Part shown: piece by piece, positions 36,572 through 49,913 of the stretch | Numbering within the stretch: the first letter of the stretch is position 1 | Layout of the letters: each line of letters starts with the position of its first letter | NCBI GenBank assembly: GCA_949357655.1 | Contig: CASHTG010000016.1 | Span: 1,116,001-1,180,000, forward strand | Reading direction: 5' to 3' | DNA: 64,000 nucleotides | From: Parascedosporium putredinis | Lineage: Eukaryota > Ascomycota > Sordariomycetes > Microascales > Microascaceae | The notes under the pieces: generated by a model | What the model saw: the letters and a program-made list of their open reading frames with translations, nothing else | Told to the model about the DNA's origin: nothing | Database searches by the model: none | Made by a program: the position numbers and the translations under genes

Positions 36572-37565
36572 TGTTGGTTTTGGTGTTATTGGGTGGGACT
36601 ACGAGAAGAAGGAGGTGGGAGAGGAGGGAGAGGTGAGGAAGGGGGCCAAGATCTTGTTTTTGGGGATAGGAGGTTAATTATCTTCGTGGAACCGGAGTAG
36701 GCAGTCTTGCGAATCGATTTTGTTTTCGCTGCACAGGAACGGAAGAGTGGCCAGGGGGCTATCTTGATGTATTGGGATAGTGGCTAGGCTGCCACTTGGA
36801 TCGAAGTGACTTGCTACATGAGGAAATAAGTGAACAAGCGTGAACTGGGGATGTCACTCGATCACTGTTTCCAAAGGCGGCTGAGGGGTAGAGCCTGGTG
36901 CAAGGATGATGACTCTCTTGTCGACCGGGCGCATCTATGTTTTTGTTTGGTAAATCAGCTCGTCAACCTTGCACATTCACGCTCGCAGCCAGGTAACATA
37001 ATGTGATTCTGTGTAACCCCTTCAACTTGACCAAGGTGAGAGTCGCGAGCTCGAGACACCGATTGTGCTCATAGCTTTCTCGACAAAAAGTCGGACCTAG
37101 CGAATAACTTTGAAATATATAGCTGGATTGTAGTACGGCTCGTCAAAAACCGTGACCATCAATATTCAATGTCTTCAAGTATTAGAAGGTGAAAGCCAGG
37201 CTTTCATCTTGCATGGTGACGACAAGGCAGATCAATTGGCATGAATGAAGGAAAGGAAAGGCGGTAATGTATGGCAGAAAATGCGATAAGCCTTAAAGTG
37301 CGATAAGCCAAGCAAAAAAAAAGAAAGAGCCACCAGCGACGACGATTTCTAGCGAGGTGGGGCCAGCTTCCCAGACGACAGAAAAAAGAACAAGGGCACT
37401 CATCCGCAAAATTGGCTAGCCGCACCACTTGGTAGACAGGTTTCCCTCGTTGCTCCTTGTCCCGTCTGTATATACGCGCCGAGGCATAGCGGACGATACT
37501 CGAGCATATAACCTCCCGGAACTCGCCCGCCCGCCGGTGGAACACGTGCTCGAGGAAAATTCAAG
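36572..37565. other. Divergent promoter region, amidase and DBP6
   Basis: About 1 kb between divergently transcribed genes; no additional gene recognised. Confidence 0.6.
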
Positions 37566-40493
37566 ATGTACGCCCGATACATACCGCCGACAAAGTCAAA
37601 ACCCCGCCTCGAGCGGACCATTCCGAGCCTTTTACGCATGGCAATGCTGCCAATGGGCACGTTGATGGCCAAGCCGACTCTATAGCGACGAGCGGGCTCG
37701 CGGCGCCCCCGCCCCCATTCCTAGCGATTCATTTTCTTATGCGCGATACGTGCCCAAGGCGAGGGCGCCTTCTACTGCCGATGCGAGTTCTGATGTGGGG
37801 AGGAAAAGAAAACGGGCTGGAAACGAGGAGGGCCGAGAAGAGAAAAGGCCAGGGACGAGCTTGAGGATGGCGAATCCGCTCGTCAAGAAGATTCGAAGAC
37901 GACAAGCAATGAGATGGCCCCAGCTGCTCTTCCAGCTAGCTCTGAACCTGAGCCGAAGACCAAAGTGAAGAAGGAAAAATCTAAAAAGGAAAGGAAGTCA
38001 AAGAAAAACGACGGCGAGGACGCAGACGTGGATATGCTCGACGCGGACGCGACATCTACGGAGATAGCGAAGGCTGTTGATGCGGTGAACGCGAATGGCG
38101 AGGAGGAGGGAAGGGAAGCGGGGGACGAGGAAGAGGACGACTCAAAGCGAAGAAAAGAAGAGAAAAGGAGACGAAAGGAGGAAAAGGAGGCGCGGAAACG
38201 GAAGAAAGCGCAAGAGGAGGAACCTCCGGGGCCGAGCCCTCAAGACGACGATGTCGAAATGACAACCGCACATTCCGAAGCGGGGCAGCCTGACGGCGAG
38301 GCTGCTGAGGAATCCGAAAAGAAGATGAAGAAGGAGAAGAAAGAGAAGAAGAAGAAGAAGAAGAAGAAGCAAACGGCTGCCGAGGAGGCCGAGCCGGAGG
38401 TGCCCGATGATACGGGGGCTGTGGCGAAAGCCCACCAGGCTATCCTAGACAAAAAGGTAAAGGCCATGAAAACCATGCACCTCCTCCCGCCCGAAGCGCT
38501 CGTGAAGCCGACCGACGTGGGTGCAGAAGCCGGGGAGGAAGGCGGCGAGGAGCCAGCGCGCGCGGAGACGCACGGGCTGCAACCCCTTCCGCAACCAGAG
38601 CCCGTAGACTTTGGCGCGACGCAACCGGCCTTCGACGCCCTCCCCTCCTGGATCTCAGACCCCGTCCGCGTGGAAGAAGGCACGCGGGTAGCCTTTCCCG
38701 ACCTGGGCATCCCCGAAAAAGTGGCCCGCGCGCTAAACGGCAAGGGCTACAAGGACGCCTTTGCCGTCCAGACCGCCGTGATCCCGCTGCTCCTGCCCAC
38801 GGCCAAGCGCCTGCAGGGTGACGTGCTCGTCTCCGCGGCCACAGGTTCGGGCAAGACGCTGGCCTACGCCATCCCCATCGTCCAGGACATTAGCCAAGGC
38901 GTCGTCACTCGGCTGCGCGCCCTCATCGTCTTGCCTACGAGAGAGCTCGTGAAGCAGGCCAAGGAAGCGTTTGAGGCGTGCGCCGCCGCCTTTGACGGCC
39001 AGGGTAGGAAGCGTGTGCGCATCGGTATCGCGTACGGTAGCCAGGCCATCAGGGCGGAGCAACACACCCTCATTGCAAGAGAAGAGCGGTACGACCCGGA
39101 AGCCTACAAGGCTGCCGACGATACCGACGAAGAAGAACAAGAAAACGAAGGCGCTCGCGACATTGCCGCCCCAGCCGCCTCGCGCCGAAAAGTCGCGAGG
39201 GCGCCCTGCCGGATCACGTCCTCGACTTTAGCTCCACCGTCGACGTGCTCATCTGCACGCCCGGCCGCCTGGTCGACCATATTCGGCAGACCCGGGGCTT
39301 CTCGCTCGACTACGTGCGCTGGCTCGTTATCGACGAGGGTGATAAGCTCCTGGAGCAAAACTACCAAAACTGGATCCCCGTCGTCATGGCCGCCCTCAAG
39401 CCCGCGACCGGCGCGTCCCCCCTTCCGCCCCCTCCTCCTCCTCTTCTACTCGGCCGACGCTGGGTGCCCGCGACTTTCCCAATTCGCACTTCGCCGGCGT
39501 GAGAAAGGTCTTCCTCAGCGCCACACTCACTAGCAAGGGTAGCCTCGCGGCCATGGCGGAGCTGGAGCTCCAGAGGCCACAGCTCGTCGTCCTCGGCGGT
39601 CCCAAGGGCGGCGACGTCCGGGCGGAGCACGTCTTGCCAGATACCCTGCGCGAGGCGGCCGTCCGCGTCAGGGACGAGAACCTCAAGCCCCTGTTCCTCC
39701 ACGAACTCCTCATGAGCTCGCACATGCGGGCTACTGCCGAAGCCGAACCTACAAACGCACAGCCGCAGTCTGCACCATCAGCATCGTCGTCGTCGTCGTC
39801 TGGTTCCGACACATCCGAGTCCGAGTCAGACTCCGACGCCGATTCCGACTCCGGCTCCGCCACCGCAGCCCGCTCACCCAACCTCTTCCCCACCACCGCC
39901 CTCATCTTCACCAAATCCAACGAAGCCGCCCTCCGCCTCTCCCGCCTCCTCATCCTCCTCAACCCCGCCCTCGCCCCGCTCCTCGGCACCCTCACCTCCG
40001 CCACCCCGCCCCACCTCCGCCGCCGCACCATCTCCCTCTTCTCCACCCGCCGCCTCCGCCTCCTCGTCGCCTCCGACCTCGTCGCCCGCGGCATCGACCT
40101 GCCCCGCCTCGACCACGTCGTCAACTACGACTTGCCCCCTCCCTCGAGGCCTACGTCCACCGTGTCGGCCGCGCTGCCCGTGCTGGCCGCGCAGGCTGCG
40201 CCTGGACCCTCGTCCCCGACGGTAAGGAGGGTGGTTGGTTCTGGGGCGAGGTCGTCCGCGGCAGAAAAGTCGCCCGCCCGGCCCCCGTCGCGAGGGTGCG
40301 GATTGACGCGGAGGGCGCTCCCGATGGAGAGGTGGGCGAGGATAGGATCGCCGCGTACGAGGCTGCTTTGGCGGTGTTGGCAAAGGAGGCATCGGCTGGT
40401 GGGGGAAGAGGAAGTGAGGCACGGACGCTGACCCGCGAATTCGGGAATATAGCAGACCGGAGTGATGAAGCAATGTCGATAGCATCTTATTGA
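37566..40493 (+). CDS. DBP6: DBP6/DDX51-type DEAD-box RNA helicase
   Basis: Nucleolar helicase needed for early 60S ribosomal subunit assembly. ATG 37566 begins MYARYIPPTKSK, and YARYVPKA recurs near 37735, as in fungal DBP6. A long Lys/Glu-rich region follows, then the core: Q-motif area KDAFAVQTAVIP, motif I AATGSGKT, Ia PTREL, Ib TPGRLVDH, motif II DEGD, III SATLT, IV TALIFTKS, V ASDLVARGIDLP, VI HRVGRAAR. Two departures stand out: DEGD where DEAD is expected, and A for T in motif VI. Ser/Asp-rich insertion (39780-39860) sits between motifs III and IV. Frame breaks occur near 37640, 37712-37716 (C run), 37900, 39190, 39420 and 40140. About 976 aa. No introns seen. Confidence 0.92.
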
Positions 40494-41517
40494 ATGTATA
40501 ATCCTTTTAACATCCCATGATGTATCTTTGCTATACAACTTGCATCCCAACTTGGGGGCAGTTGCCCTTCATGGCTCTGCCTCCCTATCGCTGTGCATCC
40601 TCGATTCTCGAATCTACGATAATAAAAAAAAAAAAAAAAAGAAAACTGTAGTTATTTAGAAATCTTGTATTAGACTAGACGAAGGCGCATTGTGCCACGC
40701 CATCTATCTTCTATTTTTCTTTTCCCTCTCTCCCCGGCTCATCCGTAGTATGAGCCACTGTGCAGTTAATGATACATGGTCCGCTCCCTCCATCACTCAT
40801 CGCTCTGCTTTCACCAAAGAGTGTTGACCTAGAAATCAAAAACAAGAAGTAAAAAAAAAAATACGAGAGCATTTCAAGGCGGAAAGAACAAGTAAAAAGG
40901 AATACCCTTGTGACACAGGCGCTTGCTCTTCGTTTAGGATTGGGACTCTCTTGATCCCGCTGTTTCTCCAGTACACCACACCTGCCGTGGTGAAAGTCAA
41001 GACACAAGCACTGGAACGCAATAATAATGTGGGGAATAAAACCAAACACAGGCCTCCTTCTTTGCTCAAAGTGAGAGAAAGATTATGACGATGGCGCGCG
41101 CCAAAGAAAAACAAGACATAGGAATAGATGTCTAATTTGACAGCGCGACGCAGCATAATCGTCCTTGCAACCTCTACCGTGGTCTTCCACGACTAAGGAT
41201 GAGCAAACGACCCCTAGGGAGGCCCCTGGTAGTGGCCCTCGCGTTCGTTATAGCAGGGCTAGCGCCAACCTTGACGTTCGCCTGCGAATTTATACTTTGC
41301 CGACCCCGCGGCCGCGGCCGCGGCCACGTCCTCGCCCACGCCCACGTCCACGTCCACGGGCTCGAATTCCTTGGCTAGGTGTCCCTCGGAGAGGCAGTCT
41401 AGGGCTAGTAGGCTCCGCTTGGCGGGGATCTTGGCCGGCGGCATCGTGAGCGGCGCTATCTCCGTCCACGCCGGATTGGAGACCCTGACCGCGGCATCTG
41501 ACAGTACGCCAAGGTAC
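40494..41517. other. Intergenic between convergent genes
   Basis: Contains a 17-base A run (40624-40640). A GC-rich stretch at 41300-41360 codes nothing recognised in a supported frame. No gene called. Confidence 0.5.
40624..40640 (+). repeat. poly-A run (17 A)
   Basis: Homopolymer A run in the 3' flank of DBP6. Confidence 0.85.
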
Positions 41518-44500
41518 CTACACCTTTGCACGTTTCCTTCTACTCGCGGTTGAGGTTCCGTCGTCTTGGGCCAGCTCGTCCATGTCATCCGCTGTTTCGT
41601 CGCCGCCCGTTGCCGCCACTCCTGCGGTGCTTGTGGCCCTAGGCGTGAGGGACACGGCAGACGCTGACGGCACGCCCCGCTGGCTTTCGGCATTGCGCAG
41701 GTCCGTGAGTAGCTTTTCTACCTCGACAAACATGTCACGTGTGCTTCTCACCACGCCGAACTCGTCCATCTGGTAGCCTAAGCTGTCATCACCGCCCTGC
41801 TGCCGCTTCATAAAGCCGGGCCCGGGTCCCCGGTCGGGGTCCGGATTGTACATGACAGCATTGCAGAACATGTGCACCAACTCGCGCTCCAGCTGCGCGC
41901 TGTTGATAATGCCCTTAGGCGGTACGAGGTCCTCGCTGATGGGTAGGAGCACGACTGGCGTACCCGGGTCACCGCCGGGGAGACTGGCCGCCGTCTGCGT
42001 TGCGATGCGGTTGCCGTGCGTGATCGCCTTCTTGATTGACATGATGTTCTGCGGTTGGAGTACGATTCCGCTGTAGTTGGGGGCGTCACGCTCACGGATG
42101 GGATTTGCAAACATGTTGGCATGTCGATGGCTGCCTATCTGGTCCAACGCTGAAGCGCTCACTTTTGGAAGCCACGCGTCCATTGAACATGGGTCGGGGT
42201 CCTGCAGGGGCAACAGAATCACTGTCACGCCGCTTGCGTTTATGGGATGCCCGAGTTGCGCTGCTAGGTCCGACGGCACGCTTGCTCGTGACACTCTCAT
42301 CCGCCGTCGTATCGCCCGTCTCTTCAGGAGCTACCGAGCCTGGCATTCGGGGTGTCATAACCTCGTCCTTTACTTTTCCGTTGAGATCGCCATGATCTAT
42401 CGACAGCTCGTCAGCCTGGGATGCAACAGACTGGCTCCGGCGTGTGGCTGCCAAAGCGTTTCCCCGAGCAATCTGCGTCGCCCTACTTGGCCGATCGCGG
42501 GCGGGTTTGGAGATTGTAGTATCCAATTTTTGCGACGATGGCCTTGGCGACTTCCGCGAGGGCTGGGGAGTAGAAGGCTGTAGGGTGGCTGGCTTCCTGA
42601 TAGGGCTTGTTAGCTGCTCAAAGGCAGGGCTTTGAGCTTCGCCAATATCTACATCCGTGGGCCCGGGGGTCGAAGGAGTCGAGGATATAACCCATTTTGT
42701 CGAGTGTCCCGTCTTGAGGAGGGTTGGTGTCGTTGTCTGCGGTGTTTTCGGGGACTGCGGGGCGGAGAAGGAGGAGGTGCGTATACCACTGAGGCGTTTT
42801 TGAAGCGTGGCAATGGCGGTGTTGCGGAGAACGGACGTGTCTTGAAGTGGCTGGCGAGGGGTAACCAGTGTAGGTGGCTTGGGGGTTTCCAACTTTGGTT
42901 GGGCTGGTACTTGGCGTGTGGCAGCAGGTCTCGAGGCGGCCGATGAGGCTGGTGTTGGGGTTTGTGGTGCCTTCGCAGGAACCGGCGCCGTAGTGGTGGA
43001 TACAGGAGGTACTGTTGGAGGTTGAGCAGTGCCCGCCGGCCGCTGTAGGGGCTGCTGAGAATGGGTCGCCACGGGGGCGCTTTCTGCCGAGGAGTAGTGG
43101 CGGTTATTGCTGTAGGCGGTTGCGCTGGCCGACCGACAGGGGAGGAATGGGAACGGCCGTGTGCGGCCTCGGTTGCGTAGGGGCGGCGTGGGGGAGAGCG
43201 GAGCCGGGCGTGGGCTGCGCGGATACCGTCGCGGGCACGTGAGGGCGAGGGGATGGGGCGCCACCTGTGGGGGCGCAAGGACAGGTTTGGGAGTGTTGGC
43301 CGAAGGGGAGCCTGGTGCTGGAGCACGGGCACAGGGACTGGTGTGGCGGTCTGGGTTGCAGGGACGGTCGCAACGGGCCATTTCGTGGGGGTTGTGTTGG
43401 CTGTGCTGGCTGTGCTGGTTGTGCTGGCTGTGCCGGTTGTGCTGGTTGAGGTGGTTGTATGGGCGCCTGGGTGGGAGCACCAGGAACAGGTACGGGTATG
43501 GGTCGCGCGGTGTTTGGTTGGAGTGGCCGTTGAAGGGATGGGTTTTGGGGACCTTGATACGGGGCTTCCCATTTGAGAGGAGGCGGGACAGGCGATTGAG
43601 CTCCCACGCCACCGGGTGGAAGCTTGGGTTTTGCTGCCGCATCAGCTGTTGCTGGCACGGGTCTGGGCGTCAATGTGGCAGGCGAAGCCGGTCGACCAGC
43701 CGCTTGTGGTAACGAAGAAGCGAGGGGTTGGTTGACACCAGCAGGGGCCTGGAGCACCTGCGCAGCGCCATTAGCTCGCACAGGCTCACCCGGCTTCCCA
43801 GCAGTGGCCAGTGGTTGAAGGGGCCGGAGCGGGTGCGGGTGGTGAGGCTGCGATGCGCGGCCACCTGGTGTGCCCTCCCTCTTGGGCGCGACATTGGAGG
43901 GAGCGGGGCTGGAGCCCTTCTTAACGATCTCGGGAACCGGTGCGGCAAGCGGCGAACTAGTAGCCCAGGTGGGATGCTGAGACGTGACAGATGTGCCGTT
44001 CCTGCCCGTGGCAGGCCTGACGGGGTTGGTGCCAGCTTCGAGCGCCTTGAGCTCCTCGATCTGCTTCAGCAGGTTGTTACCCTCCTCGTCGCACTCCCGT
44101 ACGGATTTTATCAGGTCATCTGAGAGGCGCTTCCACGACCTCGCCCAGATCCTTTCGATGGCATCCTGTATCAGCTTCTCATCGGCAGGCGGAGGTTCGT
44201 TGAACTTGACGAGGTTCGCGGTAGCGGAGGGAACTCGGTCGCCTGTGGCCGCGGACTGGACGCGGTGGTCCTCTTCGAGAAGCTGCCTCACAAGATTGAG
44301 GAGCGAGGGGACGCTGAGGCGGTCAGCATTGTAGCCTTTCTCCTGGGTAACCAGGGGATGGCTCCTCAGGATAGCCGAGACGAGGTCTAAGTTCTGGTGA
44401 TGCTTGTCGGCGAGGCGGAAGAAGAAGACGATCTCAAAGTGCGAGTACTCGGAGAGCGGATGCATACCCTGGTAGGCTCCGCCGCGGCCCTGACCCAGGG

Positions 44501-44603
44501 GATCTACACGTCTCTGAAGTAAGTGAAGTGGCGCCAGGATTTGATCGTTGGATATTAATCGTGAATACAGAGGGCGTCGGGGTGGTGCGACCGCATTGGT
44601 CAT
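41518..44603 (-). CDS. Bromodomain protein, BRD8/Bdc1-like
   Basis: Probable acetyl-lysine reader, likely a subunit of a histone acetyltransferase complex such as NuA4 (inferred from layout). The N-terminal segment PLSEYSHFEIVFFFRLADKH, followed by LNLVRQLLEEDHRVQ and RIWARSWKRLSDDLIKSV, is helical and ordered. A long Pro/Gln/Thr/Ser-rich region follows (about 44000-42450), then a basic stretch KRKRRDSDS. The C-terminal bromodomain includes HRHANMFANPIRERDAPNY, SIKKAITHGNRIA and MFCNAVMYNPDP, in which the Asn of the YN motif is the usual acetyl-lysine contact. The end is RRKRAKV at the stop 41518-41520. ATG 44603 is the first in-frame start; an upstream intron cannot be excluded. Frames change near 43150 and 42200. 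About 1,030 aa. Confidence 0.82.
43391..43450 (-). repeat. Gln-Pro-Ala tandem coding repeat
   Basis: A 9-bp unit (GGCTGTGCT on the plus strand) repeats about six times and encodes QPA repeats in the disordered part of the bromodomain protein. Confidence 0.8.
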
Positions 44604-47600
44604 CAAGGTCGCGAACGGAAAGGGCGATCGAACCGGGGACTCGGCGGCGAAAGGAAACGCGATTCGGCCGAGTTTGGGCGAGTGAAAGACAGCGGCGGAA
44701 AGAAATGGGAGGGGAGATGCGCGCGCGACGGGTTCTAGATGGCGACGAGGTCGGAATCGATAGCCAGAGGCTCAAAGGTCGCGGGTGGTGGGTCGTAGGC
44801 CGTATCGATAATTAGATTCCCATTGTTTTGCTATCGCGATGAACGCAAGGTAAAAAATTGAAGATTGGATCGGAGATCACGTGAATGGAACTGGTCGTTG
44901 GATGGAAATTGATGAGCGGGTGAGTCGAGGCTGTCGGGTGGTTACGGCATCGATAATGGTGGCATTATTAGTTCGTTAGAGGAGTCGACATGAAAGGAAG
45001 GAAAATCGAGCCGGAGGTTTTGCAAGGTAAATCAACTACGACTGGAAAATCACATGGGCAAGCATTGAACTCTGCAAGCTCACACCAGACCTCAGTTTTC
45101 GAGGTCACTGCATTGACGGACTTCAACCACCCTTGGATCACGTGGTTCGCGCTCAGTAACTGTGGAATGGCTCAGTTGGTCCAAGCTGGTATTACTGCTG
45201 CATAGGTACTCTTCGAGTTGCTGTGTTCTGTGACAAGCCCAGGGACGGAGTGAGGACTGCTCAGGTGCTTGTGGCCCGCCCGCGTCAACTGTTAGGTCAC
45301 GTGTCGCCAGAATTTCGCAAGGCCAAGTCCAGCCTTCATCAAAGAGTCGAGCGCCCCGTCCGTTTCTCAGTGTAGGCTGTGGCAGCAGGTGAGGCATAGT
45401 TCTCGTCCAAGATAGACATAAAATAGACATCGAAGACCATTACGTCCAAGAACATTCTCATGAATCTCCATGGATCTGCTTGGCGCACAAGTGACATGAC
45501 CTCAAGTGAGTACAAGTTTAGAAGGTAAGGCTCGCTGCCTGGCGCCCTTCCCCTCAATTGGTCATATGCCCAAGGCAACCTTCAGAAGACGGTTGGTTCT
45601 CAAGATGGCCCAAGGCAGATTAAGATGGGCTGTATCTCATGGAAACCTTCATCAAAGGAGGCCCTCGCCAAAGGAAGCGTCCACCAAGGACTCTTGTGAA
45701 AGGCAAACACGCGCATGATTAAAGCACGCCTCCAACCATCACGAAGGAAGGACTCGGGCATGGACCGCGAAGGACAAGACACCGATGCCTTGTACAAGTA
45801 CCCTCTTATGTTTAAAGAGTCCGGACTAATATAATAAGAGTGCGGAGAAATGAACCAAGGATGGACGGAGGCTACAATAAGAAAAGTGTGACACCAAACC
45901 CGGTTCCCAACGGGTCAAGGAAATCTAATTAGATCAATGTCAAAGCTGAAGAACTGGTACTCGCCTCGCCAGGATACGGCAGTACGCACCCTCGAGGATA
46001 AGGTTTGACAGGGCCGTCTAGCGGAGATCAAAAAGTCCCAGACACGTGCTGTCTACTTTCTTCTTCCAAGTTTGAGGCCGAGTGTCGAACCAGCAGGCCT
46101 CTGTTGCTTGAAAAGGGAGGGAAAGAACAAAGACGGTCCTAAAAGATGAGAGGCGTTGACGAGGGCGCCTGCATAGACCTACGTCAATTCCACCGATGAT
46201 ATGAGGAAGTAACTAGATGGGGAAGAGGAAGTGGAGGAAGGAGGTATTCAGCAGAAAAAGATGAACGGGCAAGCGTCGTGGGCCAAGACAAGCCCATTTC
46301 AAATCTTTCAGGTTCACGGCTGGAGGGTCTAGATCGCAACGCCCAAACAAGGCGCCTTCTCTCTGCGGCTTCCCGGTATTATAACTTGCCATCAAGTAGT
46401 GGACCCTCGAGCTCGGAGCCAGAAAGGGCCAGTGTGATCGCCCACGGATTGCGAAGTGTTTGGCCCGCTCTTGTCGGAGGCACGCAAATTCTCGCCCGAT
46501 GTTCAGCTGAAGATCTACAAGGCTGACACACGGCGATGGCACAAGACAAAACTCCATGTGCATCAAATCGCACGATGCGCAGTGCGGGCGACGGGCGGAG
46601 AGGGAAGTCAGAATCCCGAAAAGACGCGAGTAGTGTAGCTCGGCATGCCTTGTCGAGGCTGCCGCCAGGCCAAGGCAGGAAGGCGCGACAAGAGCGAGAC
46701 TTCTTTTTCCTTCCATCTACGCGGGTGGTTCTTTCTCCGATTGATTTCTTCTTCTTTATTCTTTCCAACTTCGGACAGACACCCCCTTCGCCTCTTTCTC
46801 GGCTGTGGCCAAAACCAAAGCGGCGGGGACGATGGCCGAATTTAGACTCGTCGGGAACTGATGCAGAAGGGAGCGCCAGCGGGAAGGCCAGTGTGCAGAA
46901 GATGTATTCGGGAGAGAGAACGTATTAAAAGTTGTGGGGGTGAGCCAGGTCGTGCGTCCAGGCGTGCCCGCACCTTCCACACACACCTCCCCTGCATGTC
47001 GAGATTGGTACATGAGAAACTGTTTTCGGGGACCACTGTGCATAAATCTGACCCAGCAAGAACCCTCTAGTTTCGTCAAATCTGGCCCAAGTTCGGATCG
47101 GGAAGGAATGTGGTGCCGAGCATGGTTTGGCGCGCCTTTCTATGAAGTGGTATATGCCCTGATCGCAGCTCAGCGGGCTCGAGGTGGGCAAAGAAACCAT
47201 GTTCTCCCCAAGCATTTTACATCACCAACTCAATCATGCTCAGGGGCTTGCCCTGCCTGGCCTGGCTGCCTGGGTTACTGAGAACAAGCGCCCGGAAGAA
47301 CGAATGTTGGTTATGGGTGATATTACAACTGCACGCATTGGTAGCGGCCAGAGCACTCATCGTTCGCAGATGATCAATCCGTCCCACTATTGTTGCCTCA
47401 AACAAAGTTCAATTAGGTTGGGCTCTTCATTGCTTCAAGGTTTGAAGCTTCATTACCGTCAGCGGAGTGTTGGGACGAGAATTGGTGGAGAATCTGGGGC
47501 GTCATTGGCTCCAAATGGCAGGTCTCAATTTCCACCCCCATGACTCTGTCATTACACCAAGATGAGCCAAGTGTCCATCACCTTTATCAGTCACTTGGCA

Positions 47601-48020
47601 CCGGCAGAGCATGCCGCACCTTCGTGTCTTATTCCGTTGACATTTTTCTGGTGATTTTCTTTTCTCCCTTTTCACCTTTCTCCTTTCTCTCTTTGTTTTC
47701 TACCTCGGTGTTCCTGGCGAATTTTCTGCGCCTCGACAAGATATAGTTCCTACCGAGCCAGGTCACTGAAGACCGATCCAAGTTTCCCGTCGACGGGAGT
47801 GAAGTGTGGTGAGATCCTCACGAAGCCTTGAAAAGGGGCCGGGGAGGGTAGAGTGGAGCAGGCAATATTCCGGATGTACAGCATATCTTATTCGCTGTGG
47901 GGGCTCTTCAAACTGCCATTGTTCAGAATCCCTTCAGAATCCAGAGGCGGCCTCAGTTTCGCTTCCCATCTCGGGTGAGACACAACAATCTTTTTTCTCC
48001 CTGTTGATAATATCTCTTTC

Positions 48021-48050
48021 CTTCTTCTTCTTCTTCTTCTTCTTCTTCTT
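48021..48050 (+). repeat. (CTT)10 microsatellite
   Basis: Ten perfect CTT units in the gene-poor region. Confidence 0.92.
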
Positions 48051-49885
48051 CCCCCTTTGCTGTGGATACCGGCCCGCAGGCAGATGATCCAAGAAACACA
48101 TCGTCATTTGTGGTATATCGGGACACCAGATACTCAAGGGCTTCGCCGGATCGAGAATAGGGCTACCCAAAAGTAGAAATGACCATAATCCTTGGAACGG
48201 TTTGGCCCCTGATCTAGTCAAGAGAATGTGGAGATGGCGTTGAAGTAGCCATTCCTAGCCGTGCTCGGTTCAATTTCAAGGGACAGCTACAGTGTGGGGC
48301 ACAGGGAAAACATGCAATTTGAGGATCTCTGAGGTATCAACCAAGGGCAGTCGATCGCCCAAGAATGAGAAGAGTGGGAAAAAGCAACGGGCAGCAACGA
48401 TTGATGTCTGTGAGAGACCTTCAAGTACCGAAGTCGGAAAAGAAGGGTGATAACAGGTTCTACCTTGAAATAGGGATTGAAATAATTTGATGTAAGCAGT
48501 TGGTTCCTCCTTGATTCCCAAATCCCCAAAGCTTGAATCGAATTGACTGATCCATGCTCCATACCTCGATACAATTCTCGCCGGCCAAAATGTGGGGAGC
48601 TCCATTAGCCCTCTCACAGAGGACAGGTAACCTTGGTAACATATCAATCGGCTCTTTTTACCGTGTTCAGATGCGCATCATCAGGTTACTTGTCGTCGGA
48701 GGCAAGGGGCTAGGGATCGACCTGAGGACCCTCTTGTCCTTCTCCTTTTCCACCGGCGATATACTTGTAGACACTAATAGACGGAGCTCTAGATCAAGTA
48801 TCAGCTACTACTGTATACCGCCGAATAAGCGAGCAAACCCTCCGATTCTTGTGCCAATGAACCCGGAAGTGCTAAAATACACCACGAGGTTCTTGACCAC
48901 TCAAACAAGGAATAAAGTGAATATTTACCATCAACCAGTGATCCACGAAGAAGGGTGGCCGAATAGAGAGACACATGTCCACGACTCACAAGAATAAGAT
49001 TTGATAGCGTCGTCAACCCCAGCCAGACTGATCTGGTTCGAAGAGGCCCATTTCTATGAACGCCTCCAAGCCTGCCCTCCACTTACACCCAAGAGAGGGG
49101 GACAGACAGAGGACAAGAGGAGGAAGAAAAGGAATTCCTGTTTACCAAAGCCATAGTACCCAACACGAATGCACTATTTCCCGTCGAGCAGCATAACTGT
49201 CGTGGACGGATGGCGGAATAAGACACTAGGCAGCGATCACCTACTGATGACATGCAAACATGATCAACTCTGCACGAGACGAGTCTGCCTCTCGAGGTAC
49301 CCCGCCACCGCCCAGTGGAGAGCTGATGGCCGCTGCAAGTCAAGTCTCATTGCTATCGCCTCAGCGAGGATGCGGAATAGGCCCCTCCTCCATCAAATCA
49401 GCCATTGAATGGAATGGATCTAACAGATCGGCTCTCTGTCGAATCATGGACTCGACACTCCAGAGGTCACCCTGACAAGCCGCCCTTCATCTGACCTCAT
49501 TTGTGCGCCTCCTCAAATCAGACAAGGCTAGGCAGGTAGGCAGACTTTAGGTCGCTTGCAGTGGCCGGATGAGCTCTTTCCACTGTCCCAAGATAAACAT
49601 GCATTTTCTTTTAAGAGAAACATTGGAGATGGTACATGTAGCAAGGATAACGAATTGGCAACGGCATGCTGAACCCTAAAGTTGTTATAATCCCATCTTT
49701 CCCGTCCGGCATCCGAATTTTGTTCCTCTCTTGTTTTCTTTTTTTTTTTTTTTCCTGTCTAATATGTCTAATAACATTCTCCATCAAGCTTGAGTGGTTA
49801 CCCCTTCCGAGACTACTTTACACCGCACTCCCGAGCCCGTCACGACAACACAAGCCCTGACAGATAGCAGCACAAGACAAGACCA

Positions 49886-49913
49886 AGACAGCCAGACAGC
49901 CAGACAGCCAGAC
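49886..49913 (+). repeat. 8-bp tandem repeat (CCAGACAG), three copies
   Basis: Short perfect tandem repeat in the promoter-side flank of the coiled-coil gene. Confidence 0.8.

Noticed and set aside
38335..38370. AAG repeat as an independent microsatellite feature
   Set aside because: It is part of the Lys-rich N-terminal region of DBP6 and is already explained by coding.
45160..45215. D-arm-like TGGCTCAGTTGGT
   Set aside because: No anticodon stem or T arm follows.
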